Positions 9,754-19,291 of a stretch of DNA of 64,000 bases are shown one piece after another. Source of the DNA: CAWAND01 sp963797485 (GTDB lineage: Bacteria > Chloroflexota > Anaerolineae > Anaerolineales > E44-bin32); contig CAWCPF010000003.1 in the NCBI GenBank assembly GCA_963797485.1, forward strand, positions 744,001 to 808,000. The letters are read 5' to 3'. The first letter of the stretch is position 1; each line of letters starts with the position of its first letter. The position numbers and the translations under genes are program-made. A model generated the notes under the pieces. The model had not been told where the DNA came from. It ran no database searches and saw only the letters and a program-made list of their open reading frames with translations.

Positions 9754-9784
9754 GCGCCCCGGCGAAACAGCCGGGGCGCTTTCT
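9754..9784. terminator. Bidirectional terminator between rny and the response regulator
   Basis: GCGCCCCGGC (9754-9763) pairs with GCCGGGGCGC (9770-9779) around a six-base loop, followed by TTTCTT. It lies between convergent genes and can serve both. Confidence 0.8.
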
Positions 9785-10170
9785 TCATTCAAACAGGTTG
9801 GAGTCGAGTTCAGGGCGTTCTCGATGGCGTCCAACAGTTCACCGCGGGTGGCCGGCTTGGTCAAATAGGCTGCCGCCCCCAGGTCTTCGCCAGTCTCGCG
9901 GTCTTCCTTGGTCTTGCGGGCCGTCAGGAAGATCACCGGTGGAATGGTCGTGCCGCTCTCGTTCAACTGGGTGAGCAGATCAAACCCCGACACCAAGGGC
10001 ATCATGACGTCCAGCACGAGCACATCGAAGCGATCGTCGCGCAGCTTCTGAGCGGCCTCGATGGCGCTCATGGCGGTGACGATCTCATAACCGGCCGTGG
10101 ACAGCGTGAGATGAATCAGTTCGACGGTGTCGGGCTCGTCATCGACGACCAGAATGCGGCGTGGGGTCAT
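9785..10170 (-). CDS. Single-domain response regulator (frameshift near the C-terminus)
   Basis: A receiver domain with D10/D11, phospho-acceptor D54 (VLVLDVMMPLVSGFD), T86 (in LTARK) and the conserved Lys in LTKPATRGEL. The open frame as written runs on through the terminator and far into antisense rny, which is implausible. Assuming one missing base near 9811-9815 gives an end in ELDSNLFE and a stop at 9785-9787, six bases before the shared terminator, about 128 residues in all. A -10-like TAGAAT lies upstream near 10194-10199. No kinase is nearby. It differs clearly from the receiver at 2820. Confidence 0.75.
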
Positions 10171-10237
10171 GCTATCGGCACCTCAGGTCGTCTATTCTAG
10201 CTTGGCAGCCGTCCCCGGGCAAAGCCTGAGAAGGGTA

Positions 10238-11509
10238 CTACATCAGCAGGCGGACCGGGTGTTCGATATACGACCGAAAGGCCTGCAGCCAGCGGGCGCC
10301 CTCGGCCCCGTCGGTGACGCGGTGATCGCAGGCAAGGGTCACTTTCAAGCGTTGGCCGACGGCCAACTGGTCGCCCACCACCACCGGCAGCTTGCGCACA
10401 CTCCCGATGGCCAGGATGGCCGCCTCGGGCGGGTTGATGATGGCGATGAAGTTGTCCACGTCGAACATACCCAGGTTGGACACCGTGAAGGTCGAGCCTT
10501 CGACGTCGTCCGGACGGACGCGGCCGTCTCGGGCGCGCTCGATCATGGCGCGTGAGTCGGCCCCGATCTGGCGCACCGATTTCTGGTCGGGGTCGTGTAC
10601 CACCACGGTCAGCAGGCCTCCCTCGACCGCCACCGCCAGGCCTACGTTGACCTGGCCGTGCCGGACGACGGCATCGTCTTCCAGCGAGGCGTTCAGGTTG
10701 GGGAACTGGCGCAGCGCCAAAGCGCTGGCGCGCACGATGAAGTCGTTGAGCGACAGGCGCTCGGCCTCGGGCAGCGCGCCGTTCATCTCGCCGCGCACAC
10801 CCACGAGGGGCCCGGCATCGAGGTCGGCCGTGAGATAAAAGTGGGGCACCTGCTGCTTGGAGGCGGTCATGCGCCGGCCGATGGCGGCGCGCAGGCGCGT
10901 CAACGGCACGCGCTCGGTTTGGCCTGGCGGCAGCGCCGCCACCGGCATGCCGGTGCCTGCGGCAGCCGGCAACCGGCCCGCGCCGGCGGCCTCGACGTCG
11001 CGCTTGACGATCCGGCCGCCGGGGCCGGAACCTGTCAGGCGGCCCAGGTCCAGATGACGCTCTTCGGCCAGGCGGCGGGCCACCGGCGATGCCTTCACCC
11101 CGCCGGGCAGCTGGCCGTCAGCCGGAGCGGCCTTGGCCGCGGGGGCGCTCTCCGCCGGCATGGCGGCCTCGCGGGCCGCCGGCTCGGGCGCCGCCGGCTG
11201 GTCGGTTTTGGCCGGCGGTCGCGTGCCGCCACTTTGCCCGCCGACCAGCGACTCCACGTCGATATCTTCGCCCGGCTCGCCGACGATGGCAATCGGCCCA
11301 CCGACGGGTACCGGGGTGCCCTCTTGCACCAGATGCTTGCGGACCACGCCGGAGGCCTGCAATTCAACCTCGACCGTGGCCTTGTCGGTCTCGATCTCGG
11401 CCAGCACCTGGCCGCGCTCGACGGTCTCGCCCTCGGCCTTCACCCAACGGACCAGGGTGCCTTCGGCCATGTCGAACCCCAGCTTGGGCATGGTGATGAG
11501 TTCGGCCAT
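10238..11509 (-). CDS. pdhC: Dihydrolipoamide acyltransferase, E2 of 2-oxoacid dehydrogenase
   Basis: The E2 core moves the acyl group from E1 to CoA through a swinging lipoyl arm. One lipoyl domain covers residues 1-80 with the lipoylated K43 in IETDKATVEVE. An Ala/Pro-rich linker follows, then a peripheral-subunit-binding domain near 135-172 (SPVARRLAEERHLDLGRLTG) and a catalytic domain ending with DHRVTDGA, which holds the active-site His. The ATG at 11509 overlaps the E1 beta stop by one base. No E3 gene is in view. With E1 alpha and beta it forms a three-gene operon for pyruvate or a related 2-oxoacid. Confidence 0.92.
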   Translation of the reverse strand: MAELITMPKLGFDMAEGTLVRWVKAEGETVERGQVLAEIETDKATVEVELQASGVVRKHLVQEGTPVPVGGPIAIVGEPGEDIDVESLVGGQSGGTRPPAKTDQPAAPEPAAREAAMPAESAPAAKAAPADGQLPGGVKASPVARRLAEERHLDLGRLTGSGPGGRIVKRDVEAAGAGRLPAAAGTGMPVAALPPGQTERVPLTRLRAAIGRRMTASKQQVPHFYLTADLDAGPLVGVRGEMNGALPEAERLSLNDFIVRASALALRQFPNLNASLEDDAVVRHGQVNVGLAVAVEGGLLTVVVHDPDQKSVRQIGADSRAMIERARDGRVRPDDVEGSTFTVSNLGMFDVDNFIAIINPPEAAILAIGSVRKLPVVVGDQLAVGQRLKVTLACDHRVTDGAEGARWLQAFRSYIEHPVRLLM

Positions 11510-12480
11510 CACAGCACCCCTTTCACCGCCGCCACGATGTCGGCTACCTGGGGCAGGGCTTCCTGCTCCAGCTCGCGGTTGTAGGGCAGCGGGACCTCTT
11601 TCTGGGCAACGCGGGCGATCGGCGCGTCGGCGTAATCGAAGGCCTGTTCATACAGGCGTGCCGCCACTTCGGCGCCGACGCCGTACGATCGCCAGCCTTC
11701 CTCGGCGATCACCGCCCGATTGGTCTTCTTGAACAACTCGGTCACCGGTCCCATGTCCAGCGGCCGGAGCGAGCGCAGGTCGACAATTTCGACGTCGATG
11801 CCGTCCGCCGCCAGCTGATCGGCGGCCTGCATCGAGTACTGGACCATCTTGGAGTAGGCCACCAGGGTGACATCCTTGCCCGGCCGCTGCACTTTGGACA
11901 CCCCGATCGGCTCAAGCAGTTCGCCGTCGGGCACCTCGCCCCGCATTTGGTACAGGGTGGCGTTTTCGATGAACATGACCGGGTCGTCGCAGCGGATGGC
12001 CGTCTTGAGCAGGCCCTTGGCGTCGTGCGGGGTCCCCGGCGCCACCACCTTTAGCCCTGGAAAATGAGCGAAGATCACATCCGGAGTTTGCGAGTGCGTG
12101 GCCGCCAGCTGCCGGCCGCCGCCGCCCACCGCCCGAATCACGATCGGTACCTTGATTTGTCCGCCGAACATCGAATGCAGTTTGGCGGACTGATTGACGA
12201 TCTGATCCATGGCCACAAAGGCGAAATTAATGGTCATGAGCTCGGCCACCGGCCGCAGGCCGGCCATGGCGGCGCCGTTGGCAGCGCCCACGATGACCAT
12301 TTCGGAGATGGGGGTGTCGCGCACCCGATCGCCGCCGAATTTGTCATAGAAGCCGCGTGTGACGGCGTAGGTGCCACCCCACACTCCGACCTCTTCCCCC
12401 ATAATGAAAACCGTCTCGTCGCGCTCCATCTCCTCCCACAGGGCTTGAGAGATGGCTTCCCGCATGGTTATGACAGCCAT
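11509..12480 (-). CDS. pdhB: Pyruvate/2-oxoacid dehydrogenase E1 beta subunit
   Basis: A 323-residue E1 beta subunit of the thiamine-diphosphate enzyme that decarboxylates a 2-oxoacid. MREAISQALWEEMERD at the start, MGEEVGVWGGTY, TPISEM and GGGGRQLAATHSQ are the usual beta-subunit blocks, and the C-terminal domain (VIAEEGWRSYGVGAEVAA) is complete. It follows the alpha gene by a few bases and overlaps the E2 start. Substrate choice between pyruvate, branched-chain oxoacids and acetoin cannot be fixed by eye; the E1 alpha sequence favours pyruvate or acetoin. Confidence 0.92.
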   Translation of the reverse strand: MAVITMREAISQALWEEMERDETVFIMGEEVGVWGGTYAVTRGFYDKFGGDRVRDTPISEMVIVGAANGAAMAGLRPVAELMTINFAFVAMDQIVNQSAKLHSMFGGQIKVPIVIRAVGGGGRQLAATHSQTPDVIFAHFPGLKVVAPGTPHDAKGLLKTAIRCDDPVMFIENATLYQMRGEVPDGELLEPIGVSKVQRPGKDVTLVAYSKMVQYSMQAADQLAADGIDVEIVDLRSLRPLDMGPVTELFKKTNRAVIAEEGWRSYGVGAEVAARLYEQAFDYADAPIARVAQKEVPLPYNRELEQEALPQVADIVAAVKGVL

Positions 12481-12483
12481 GAT

Positions 12484-13446
12484 CTAGCTCGCCCCTTCCA
12501 CGTAAACCGTGTCTAGCAGGTCCTGGAAGGTCGGTTCGGGGCTGGCCTCGGCGAACGCCACAGCCTCCTCGATCTCCTGTTCGGCGTCTTTCTCGAGCTT
12601 GTCGAGCTCCTTGGCGGTGGCGGACTTGTCGTCGAGCAGTTTCTTGCGGAAGATGCCGATGGGGTCGTGTTCCTCCCATTTGGTGATTTCGTCCTTGGTT
12701 CGGTAACGCTCGGGGTCCCCCATCGAGTGGCCCTGGTAGCGGTAGGTGATGGCCTCGAGCAGGAACGGTCCCTTGGTGCGCACATGCTCGAGCGCTTCGG
12801 CCGTGGCCTCACGGACCGCCAGGACGTCCATGCCGTCCACCCGGCCGTTGGGCATGCCGTAGCCCTCGGCCTTCTGCCGGATTTCTTTGACCGCCGAGGC
12901 GCGTTCGACGGCCGTGCCCATCCCGTACTGGTTGTTTTCGCAAATCCACAGTACTGGCAGGTCCCACACCATCGACAGGTTGAGGGACTCGTGGAAGTAG
13001 CCGATGTTGGTGGCGCCGTCGCCAAACAGGCACAGGGTGGCGGCGTCGCTGCCGGCGAGCTTGTCCTTCAAGGCCATGCCGGTGGCGAAGGGCAGGTGCG
13101 CGCCGACGATGGCGTGGCCTCCCCAATAGTTGAGAGTCGTGTCGGCCATGTGCATCGAACCGCCGAAGCCCATCGAGCAGCCGGTGCGTTTGCCCAGCAG
13201 CTCGGCCATGACCACTTTGGGAGTGATGCCGGCCGCCAAGGCGATGCCGTGGTCGCGGTAGGCGGTCAGCAGCCGGTCCTGCGGCTGGCGGGCCGCCACC
13301 ACGCCGGTGCCGACCGCCTCCTGCCCGATGTACAGGTGCAGGAAGCCGCCGATTTTGCCTTGCTGATAGAGCTCGGAGGCACGTTCCTCAAGGCGGCGGA
13401 TGACCAGCATCAGGCTGTACATCCGCAGCAGTTCCTTCTTCTGCAT
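12484..13446 (-). CDS. pdhA: Pyruvate/2-oxoacid dehydrogenase E1 alpha subunit
   Basis: Thiamine-diphosphate-dependent alpha subunit, about 320 residues. The TPP motif runs from GDGATNIGYFHESLN to CENNQYGMGT. YRDHGIALAAG, GFGGSMHMAD and RYQGHSMGDPERYRTK (with the phosphorylation-loop counterpart of eukaryotic E1) are also conserved. The frame is open to 13485, but the ATG at 13446 has a GGAG five bases upstream and begins with MQKKELLRMYSLM as in homologues. First gene of the pdhABC operon. Confidence 0.92.
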   Translation of the reverse strand: MQKKELLRMYSLMLVIRRLEERASELYQQGKIGGFLHLYIGQEAVGTGVVAARQPQDRLLTAYRDHGIALAAGITPKVVMAELLGKRTGCSMGFGGSMHMADTTLNYWGGHAIVGAHLPFATGMALKDKLAGSDAATLCLFGDGATNIGYFHESLNLSMVWDLPVLWICENNQYGMGTAVERASAVKEIRQKAEGYGMPNGRVDGMDVLAVREATAEALEHVRTKGPFLLEAITYRYQGHSMGDPERYRTKDEITKWEEHDPIGIFRKKLLDDKSATAKELDKLEKDAEQEIEEAVAFAEASPEPTFQDLLDTVYVEGAS

Positions 13447-13542
13447 GCAAGCTCCTTCGCCTGTCCAGGCGCCGACGCGCGCCACGGCGGTCTTGTGCGC
13501 CGGGTCGACGCCAGTTCGTGTGCACCATCCTGGCTAGAACGA

Positions 13543-13663
13543 GCCCATCGGTTTCCGATGGGCCGGGTGATTGGGCCGAGCCAGCTTGCGGCCGGCCCTC
13601 GGAGCGGCTGCGGCGCCACGGCCGGGGACGCGCCGTCCGGGTCAGAAGACCGCGACGATTATA
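13543..13663 (-). promoter_or_regulatory. Promoter element and leader hairpin of the pdh operon
   Basis: On the minus strand TATAAT (13663-13658) gives a start near 13650 and a leader of about 200 bases. The leader contains a perfect 9-bp stem GCCCATCGG-AAA-CCGATGGGC (13543-13563) followed by TCGTTCT. No clear -35 box and no known riboswitch were recognised, so attenuation is only a possibility. Confidence 0.35.
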
Positions 13664-13684
13664 ACAAAGCCGGCCACGGCTGGC

Positions 13685-15001
13685 TCAGGGCCTCAGACCC
13701 GCGCCCCACACGTCGAATTCACCGGTGGACGGCTCGATGCCTTTCGGCAGCGGGAGCACGAGCAGAAAATCCGCCTGGGCGTCCGCCGCCAGCCGATCCA
13801 CAACGGCGGTCTCCCCGGCGCTCCACACCTCCCCGGCGGTCGAGCGCAGCGCGCCGATCACCGTGGGTGATAACACCGCCGCCGTCCCTTGGTTGTAGGC
13901 CGTACCCCGGATATAGAGCGACCCGCCGATGGTCTCGAACTGGGTGATTTCGACGCGCAGGCTGGCAGAGACCTCCTGAGTCGACAAAGCCTCCGGCCGA
14001 TCCACGGTCAGGCTTGGCGCCAGGTCCTCCGGGTTCAGCTCGCCCGACGCCAGGCGGGGTGCCAGTCCGGGGAAGTCGGTCACAGCGGCGGCGCGCACCT
14101 CTCCCGGCGCAAGTGGAATCGGGGAGGCGAACATTCCCAACGCCGCCAGGTCGCCGCCTGAGGTAAGCCCAACCACGGCCCGCGCCCGCGCCGGAGCCGC
14201 CGACGTGTTGCGCAAGGCGAACACCACGATCGGATGACCCTGTTGGTCGATCACAAGGGCAAGCCCCGGATCGACCATGATCGGAGCAGCCACCGATCCG
14301 GCCAGGGGCCGCGCGGCGGTGAAGGCAGCCAGGTCGAGGTTGGAGGCGGTTTGGGGGAGCAGGACCAGGAAGGGGATCGACTGGCCTGGCCCGACGGCCG
14401 TCAGCCCGGTCCAGCTGGTGGACAGGGCCCTCAGCTCGTCGTCCGACACGGCGGCGACCGCCAGGCCCAGGACCCGGGCGGCCTGTCCGCCGGGATTGGT
14501 CAGCCGGCCGAGCACGGCCAGCCGTCCGTCACCTGTCGCTTGGCGGCCGACGATGGCGGTCTCAAGCGCCAGCGGGGCGGAGTCGGCCGGGGCGTAGGCG
14601 GCCACCTCGGCCTGGGCCGAGGCCCCCGCCGGTGAGGCGAACTCGGCTGCAAAGGGCGAACGTTGGCCGGGCCCCAGCCAGGGCAGGGCCAGGGGAACGA
14701 GCCGTTCTTCCAGCGGGGCGCCGGCCGCGTCGAGCAGGCGCACCCGGATGCGCACGTCCCGAACCGCGTCCGGGCCGTTGTCGAGCCACCCCAGGGCGGT
14801 CCACGACGCCGGGGCTTCCCCGGGCTGCAGGTTCAAGGAGCTGAGCTCGGCTTGGAGCGCCGGGGTGGGCGGCGCTGACGGGGCATGCGTGGCGGCCGCC
14901 GGTTTGGACGGCGAGGGGGCGGCCGGCGAGGGAGCCGCCGGCTGGCAGGCCGTGGTCAGCGCCAATAGGGACGTCAGAAACACAGGCACAGCCGGTCGCA
15001 T
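13685..15001 (-). CDS. Uncharacterised secreted lipoprotein, 438 aa
   Basis: The N-terminus is a lipoprotein signal with the lipobox LTTAC (Cys at about 19), followed by an Ala/Pro/Ser linker to about residue 50. The rest is made of beta-rich repeats that look like two or three immunoglobulin-like modules, with recurrent phrases such as GWLDNGPDAVRDVRIRVRLLD and LNPEDLAPSLTV. FxxxAPN-type spacing suggests FxLyD-like or DUF-type protein-binding modules, but no catalytic motif is seen. It is monocistronic between pdhA and trpB2. The role is unknown; it is probably attached to the outer face of the membrane. Confidence 0.75.
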   Translation of the reverse strand: MRPAVPVFLTSLLALTTACQPAAPSPAAPSPSKPAAATHAPSAPPTPALQAELSSLNLQPGEAPASWTALGWLDNGPDAVRDVRIRVRLLDAAGAPLEERLVPLALPWLGPGQRSPFAAEFASPAGASAQAEVAAYAPADSAPLALETAIVGRQATGDGRLAVLGRLTNPGGQAARVLGLAVAAVSDDELRALSTSWTGLTAVGPGQSIPFLVLLPQTASNLDLAAFTAARPLAGSVAAPIMVDPGLALVIDQQGHPIVVFALRNTSAAPARARAVVGLTSGGDLAALGMFASPIPLAPGEVRAAAVTDFPGLAPRLASGELNPEDLAPSLTVDRPEALSTQEVSASLRVEITQFETIGGSLYIRGTAYNQGTAAVLSPTVIGALRSTAGEVWSAGETAVVDRLAADAQADFLLVLPLPKGIEPSTGEFDVWGAGLRP

Positions 15002-15093
15002 GCCGGAATGCTACCCGGATTTCGCCGTCCGCGGTATCAGGGGGAGGGGGTGAGGTTGAACCCGCCCCCCACCCTTACTGCCATTGGTTGGGA

Positions 15094-16464
15094 TCAAGCC
15101 ATCTCGACCTGGGGCAGATTCTGCATGGCCTCCTCGACCTTCCCGGCCGGGTACTCGTAATGCTCCAGCTGGCCCTTGAGATACGCGTCGTAGGCGGCCA
15201 GGTCAAAGTGGCCGTGGCCGGACAGGTTGAAGGCGATCACGCGCGCTTCGCCTGCCTCGCGAGCCGCCAATGCCTCGTCGATCGCGCCGCGCACGGCGTG
15301 GGCCGACTCGGGCGCCGGCAGGATGCCCTCCGACCGGGCGAAGGTCACGGCGGCCTCGAACGTGTCCACCTGATCGACCGCCACGGCTTCGATGTCCCCA
15401 TGCTCGTACAGAGCCGAGATGTGGGGGGCCATGCCGTGGTACCTCAGCCCCCCGGCGTGGATCCCCGGCGGGACGAAGGTGTGCCCCAGGGTATGCATCT
15501 TGACAATCGGCGCCATCTCGGCTGTGTCGCCGTAATCGAAGGTGTACAGACCCTTGGTCAGGCTGGGGCAAGCGGCCGGCTCGACGGCCACCGCCCGGGT
15601 GGTCTTGCCGGCGGTGAAGTTCTGGTGCAGGAACGGGAAAGCGAAACCCGAGAAGTTGCTCCCACCGCCGATGCAGCCAATGACCACGTCGGGGTACTCG
15701 CCGGCCAGTTCGAACTGCTTGAGGGCTTCCAGACCGATGATCGACTGATGGGTGAGCACCGGACCGAGGACTGAGCCGAGGGAGTACTTGAGCCTGCCTT
15801 CGGACGACACAGCCGCCTCGACCGCCTCGGAGATGGCAATCCCCAGCGAGCCGGGATGGTTGGGGTCATGCTCGAGCAGCTGGCGGCCATAGTTGGTCTT
15901 GTCGGACGGACTAGGGGTCACGTCGGCGCCGTAAGTCTCCATGATGATCCGGCGATATGGCTTCTGGTCGTAGGACACGCGCACCATGTATACGTGGCAC
16001 TCCAACCCAAAGAACTGACAGGCCATGGCCAGGGCCGAACCCCATTGTCCGGCGCCGGTCTCGGTGGTGAAGCCGGCGGCACCTTCTTCCTTGGCGTAGA
16101 AGGCTTGGGCCACGGCCGTGTTGGGCTTGTGCGACCCCACTGGCGAGACGCCTTCGTACTTGTAGTAGATGTGAGCCGGGGTGTCGAGGGCCTTTTCCAG
16201 GCGGTGGGCTCGGAACAACGGCGACGGCCGCCATAGCCGGTAGATGTCCATCACTGGGCCGGGAATGTCGATCCAGCGTTCCATGCTGACGGCGTCCATG
16301 ATGAAGCGCATGGGAAACAAGGCCGACAGGAACTCGGGCGTCACCGGTTGCTTGGTGCCGGGGTGCAGAATCGGGCCGGGGTCGGCCGGCATGTCGGGAT
16401 TGATGTTGTACCAGGCCTCGGGCAGATCCTTCTCGGTCAACACAAACTTGGTCGTCTCAGCCAT
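15094..16464 (-). CDS. trpB2: Tryptophan synthase beta chain, TrpB2 type
   Basis: A 456-residue PLP enzyme of the TrpB2 branch, longer than ordinary TrpB. The Schiff-base lysine is in VSPVGSHKPNTAVAQA (about residue 113), the substrate loop is TTETGAGQWGSALA and the phosphate-binding loop is GCIGGGSNFSG. The reaction is indole plus serine to tryptophan; TrpB2 enzymes often act without TrpA and may salvage indole. No trpA is adjacent. The start has a strong AAAGGAGG. The tryptophan T-box upstream shows the cell regulates it by tRNA-Trp charging, which supports a true tryptophan role. Confidence 0.92.
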   Translation of the reverse strand: MAETTKFVLTEKDLPEAWYNINPDMPADPGPILHPGTKQPVTPEFLSALFPMRFIMDAVSMERWIDIPGPVMDIYRLWRPSPLFRAHRLEKALDTPAHIYYKYEGVSPVGSHKPNTAVAQAFYAKEEGAAGFTTETGAGQWGSALAMACQFFGLECHVYMVRVSYDQKPYRRIIMETYGADVTPSPSDKTNYGRQLLEHDPNHPGSLGIAISEAVEAAVSSEGRLKYSLGSVLGPVLTHQSIIGLEALKQFELAGEYPDVVIGCIGGGSNFSGFAFPFLHQNFTAGKTTRAVAVEPAACPSLTKGLYTFDYGDTAEMAPIVKMHTLGHTFVPPGIHAGGLRYHGMAPHISALYEHGDIEAVAVDQVDTFEAAVTFARSEGILPAPESAHAVRGAIDEALAAREAGEARVIAFNLSGHGHFDLAAYDAYLKGQLEHYEYPAGKVEEAMQNLPQVEMA

Positions 16465-16510
16465 GGGGACCTCCTCCTTTATGAAACCAAACGGACCGGA
16501 TGCCCGAGGC

Positions 16511-16816
16511 GGGGGAAAACAAAAACGCCCGTCCCGGAGAGGGACGAGCGCAAAAGGCCCGCGGTGCCACCCTGCTTAGGCCGCCGGCGTGACGGCCTCC
16601 CTTCGGGCACGGCGGCGGACCGCGATGCCCTTTGCCTGGATAACGGTGGCAGCTCCGGCGCCGGCTAGTCAGCCCGCCTGGGGCGGGCCTTTCGACGGGC
16701 GGCTCAGAGGCCCATTCAGCGCCGCTGTGTGGGCGGGGCTCTCACCGTCGCCCGCTCTCTGGGCCACCGGTGCGGCGCTTACTCTTCCTCGTCTCAGCCT
16801 TTGAAGACTGGATTGT
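16511..16816 (-). promoter_or_regulatory. T-box leader (tRNA-Trp sensing) of trpB2
   Basis: On the minus strand the leader shows, in order, GAGGAAGAGTAAGCG, CCAGAGAG and GGTGAGAG (stem I landmarks), a specifier segment CTGAATGGGCCTCTGAG with the codon TGG (Trp), the T-box sequence GGGTGGCACCGCGGG (16573-16559) that pairs with the tRNA acceptor end, and a terminator at 16549-16521. Uncharged tRNA-Trp would stabilise the antiterminator and switch trpB2 on. Specifier and gene function agree, which makes this a firm call. Confidence 0.9.
16520..16549 (-). terminator. T-box terminator
   Basis: On the minus strand GCTCGTCCC (16549-16541) pairs with GGGACGGGC (16535-16527), followed by GTTTTTG. It overlaps the antiterminator alternative of the T-box. 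Confidence 0.8.
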
Positions 16817-16822
16817 GGCGAG

Positions 16823-16851
16823 AGTATACGGCCAGGAGCGGGCGGTGTCAA
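16823..16851 (-). promoter_or_regulatory. Promoter of the trpB2 T-box transcript
   Basis: On the minus strand a consensus TTGACA (16851-16846) and TATACT (16828-16823) are 17 bases apart, giving a start near 16816. Confidence 0.75.
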
Positions 16852-16937
16852 CCACAAGTGACAGGCAGGTCAGGTGGCTGATCCTGTTTGGCGTGATATC
16901 ATCATCCGCTGCAACATCAAAGTTGAATAGGAATAAG

Positions 16938-19291
16938 GTGCACTCAGTCGGAGGCTGCCTTCCAGTTGGCGCGCTTGTTCGGGGGCGCGCCCAATCGCGT
17001 CTAGTGCTCCTGCTTTTGGCCCTTGCCCTGCCCTTGGGAGTGGCCGGGGTAAGGCCCTCCGAGGCGTGGCGGCCAATTCGTCGTATCAGAACCTCAAGCT
17101 CGCGCCTCCAGCTGTACGCCAACTCCAAGCCTGCACACCCAACTCCTACGAGCCGGACAACATCGCCACCCAGGCCCAAGTCATTACCACCGATGGCGTC
17201 ACGCAGACCCATAACAACACCAATCCCCCGAACGAAGAGGACTGGGTCACGTTCCAGGCGGTGGGCGGACATATGTACGAAATCCGCACCCAACTCCTAA
17301 ACGACATCAACCAGAGCGACACGGCGGCGAACGACACTCTGCTCTACCTGTATGGTACAGACGGAGTCACGCAGCTGGCCTTCAACGACGACGTCGGGTA
17401 CGCCACCTGGTACCTGGGTTACTACTACTACCGCGAAAGCATCATCACCTGGACGGCACCGTCTTCCGGTTGGTACTTCGCCCGCGAGCTCCAATGGGGA
17501 CCAACGGCGGGATACACGATCCGCGATTGCCACAGCTACGCGTGGTGGGTCACAGATCTCACCCCCACTCCGACGCCGAGTCAAACATCAACCGCCACGC
17601 CAACCAGCACGCCGACCGACACCCTCACGCCCACCCCCACCGACACCCCGACGCCGACCGCCACGCCGACGGAGACGCCAACGGCCACTCCCACCGCCAC
17701 GGCTACTGACACTCCAACGGCCACTCCCACTCCCACTCCGACCAGCACGCCGACACCGACGGAAACGCCGACATCCAGCCCAACGGCCACATCCACACCG
17801 GTGAGCACGGTGGTTAGCTTGGCCAAGGACGTCGTGGGCACGAATCATCCACTGACCACACTTCCGTCTGTGGCCATCGGCGAGATCTTGACCTACGAAG
17901 TCAACCTCACGATCTCTCCCGGCTTGCAGACCGGTGTGCGCTTGACAGATGACCTGGACCTCGGCCTTGCATTCCGTGCCTGCACGTCGATAACTGCGTC
18001 GGCCGGCATGACGACCACTGTGCCAGGTGGGTTCGCCACGATCTGTGCTGCACCTCAGGTAGGGCCTCTGCCGACCGGCAGCGTGCAACCCGCTGATCAG
18101 GGCCGACAGGTCATGTTTGATTTCGGAGACGTTGGTGTTGGCGGCGCCGGGGGCGCACTGAGTGTCCGTTACGAAGTGGTTGTGCTTGACAACCCTGGCA
18201 ATGCCCGTGGCCGGTCTCTGTCAAACGACGCTTCGTGGGAGTGGTCGGGGGGCCGGCGAACGGCCGCCGCGGAACCGGTGGTCCTGGTGGAGCCTGCCCT
18301 CCACCTCGACAAGACGGCCGAACCGCTGATTGCCCCCGTAGGTGGCGTGGTTACGTTCGAGCTGACGGTTCAACACGCGTCGATGAGCGATGCGGAGGCT
18401 TTCGACTTGGTCCTCATGGATCAACTACCCACGGGGCTGACCTATATCCCCGGGTCGCTCGATTGCACGCTTGGCCCTCAGGACCCCAGCCTGTGCACCT
18501 ACACGCCGCTGACGACGACGATCGAGGCGCAGTGGATCGAGCCAGGGGGCTTTACCATGGTCGGGGGTGCGCCATCATCCGGTTCCAGGCCAACCTTTCC
18601 GTGCGCCCGGGGTCGTCTGTAACCAACACGGCGCAGTTGACGTGGACCAGTCTGCCAGGCGACCGCACATCTCCACAATCTTCCTACAACGCGCTCGTCC
18701 ACCGAGCGCTTCTACGACCCGACGGACCCGGCCGATGCATACGTCACCACGGCCAGCGCGATGATTAGGTCTCCCGCGCTTCCGAGCACAGGCTTTGCGC
18801 CCGGCGCGGCGACCGCAGGTTATGCAGGGCCTCATCCGGGCGGCCCGAACGCCGATGTCGGCATGGAGCTCGAAATCCCGAAGCTCGGGGTGCGCACCCC
18901 GATTGTCGGCGTGGCGCTGGAAGACGATGGCTGGAATCTCGGTTGGCTCTGGGGTCAGGCAGGCTACTTGGAGGGGACGGCCTTCCCGACCTGGGCAGGC
19001 AACAGTGTCATCACCGGTCACGTCTATCTGGCCGACGGGCTGCCGGGGCCGTTCCTCCGGCTCCGAGAGCTCGGGTGGGACGACGAGGTTATCCTGCACA
19101 CGTTCGGCCAGCGGTTCAACTATCGTGTCCGCGAGGCTGCCCTGGTTTCCCCCTCGGATCTTGGCGCCATCCAGCATAAAGACAGTCCCTGGGTCACGCT
19201 GCTCACCTGCCGGGGCTACAACGCCCGGAATGACACCTACACCTGGCGCCAGATGGTGAGCGCGGTCTTAATCTCGGTCGATCCCGAATAA
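16938..19291 (+). CDS. Secreted PPC-DUF11 protein with LPSTG motif and C-terminal sortase domain (three frameshifts)
   Basis: Read across three one-base shifts (a lost base near 17050-17065, a lost G near 18560-18572, an extra C near 18700-18703) this is one protein of about 785 residues. It starts at GTG 16938 after AGGAA and has a signal peptide (SRLVLLLLALALPLGVAG). Next come a PPC-like domain with YEPDNIATQAQ, a Thr-Pro linker (about 208-289), two DUF11-type domains (about 294-584), the motif LPSTGFAPG (about 614) and a sortase fold (about 637-784). The sortase carries TGHVY (catalytic His) and TLLTCRGY (catalytic Cys). Sortases join LPXTG proteins to surface amines. Having the motif and enzyme in one chain suggests self-processing or autoinhibition; that is inference. 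As written the gene is broken; sequence error is the likelier cause. Confidence 0.7.

Noticed and set aside
13447..13660. pdh leader as a riboswitch or T-box
   Set aside because: No T-box box, no known riboswitch core; only one hairpin with a poor T-run.
17540..17820. Thr-Pro-rich segment read as an intergenic satellite or a separate gene on the other strand
   Set aside because: It is in frame with the flanking domains and is the usual surface-protein linker of this phylum; the minus-strand Val-Gly frame is its shadow.
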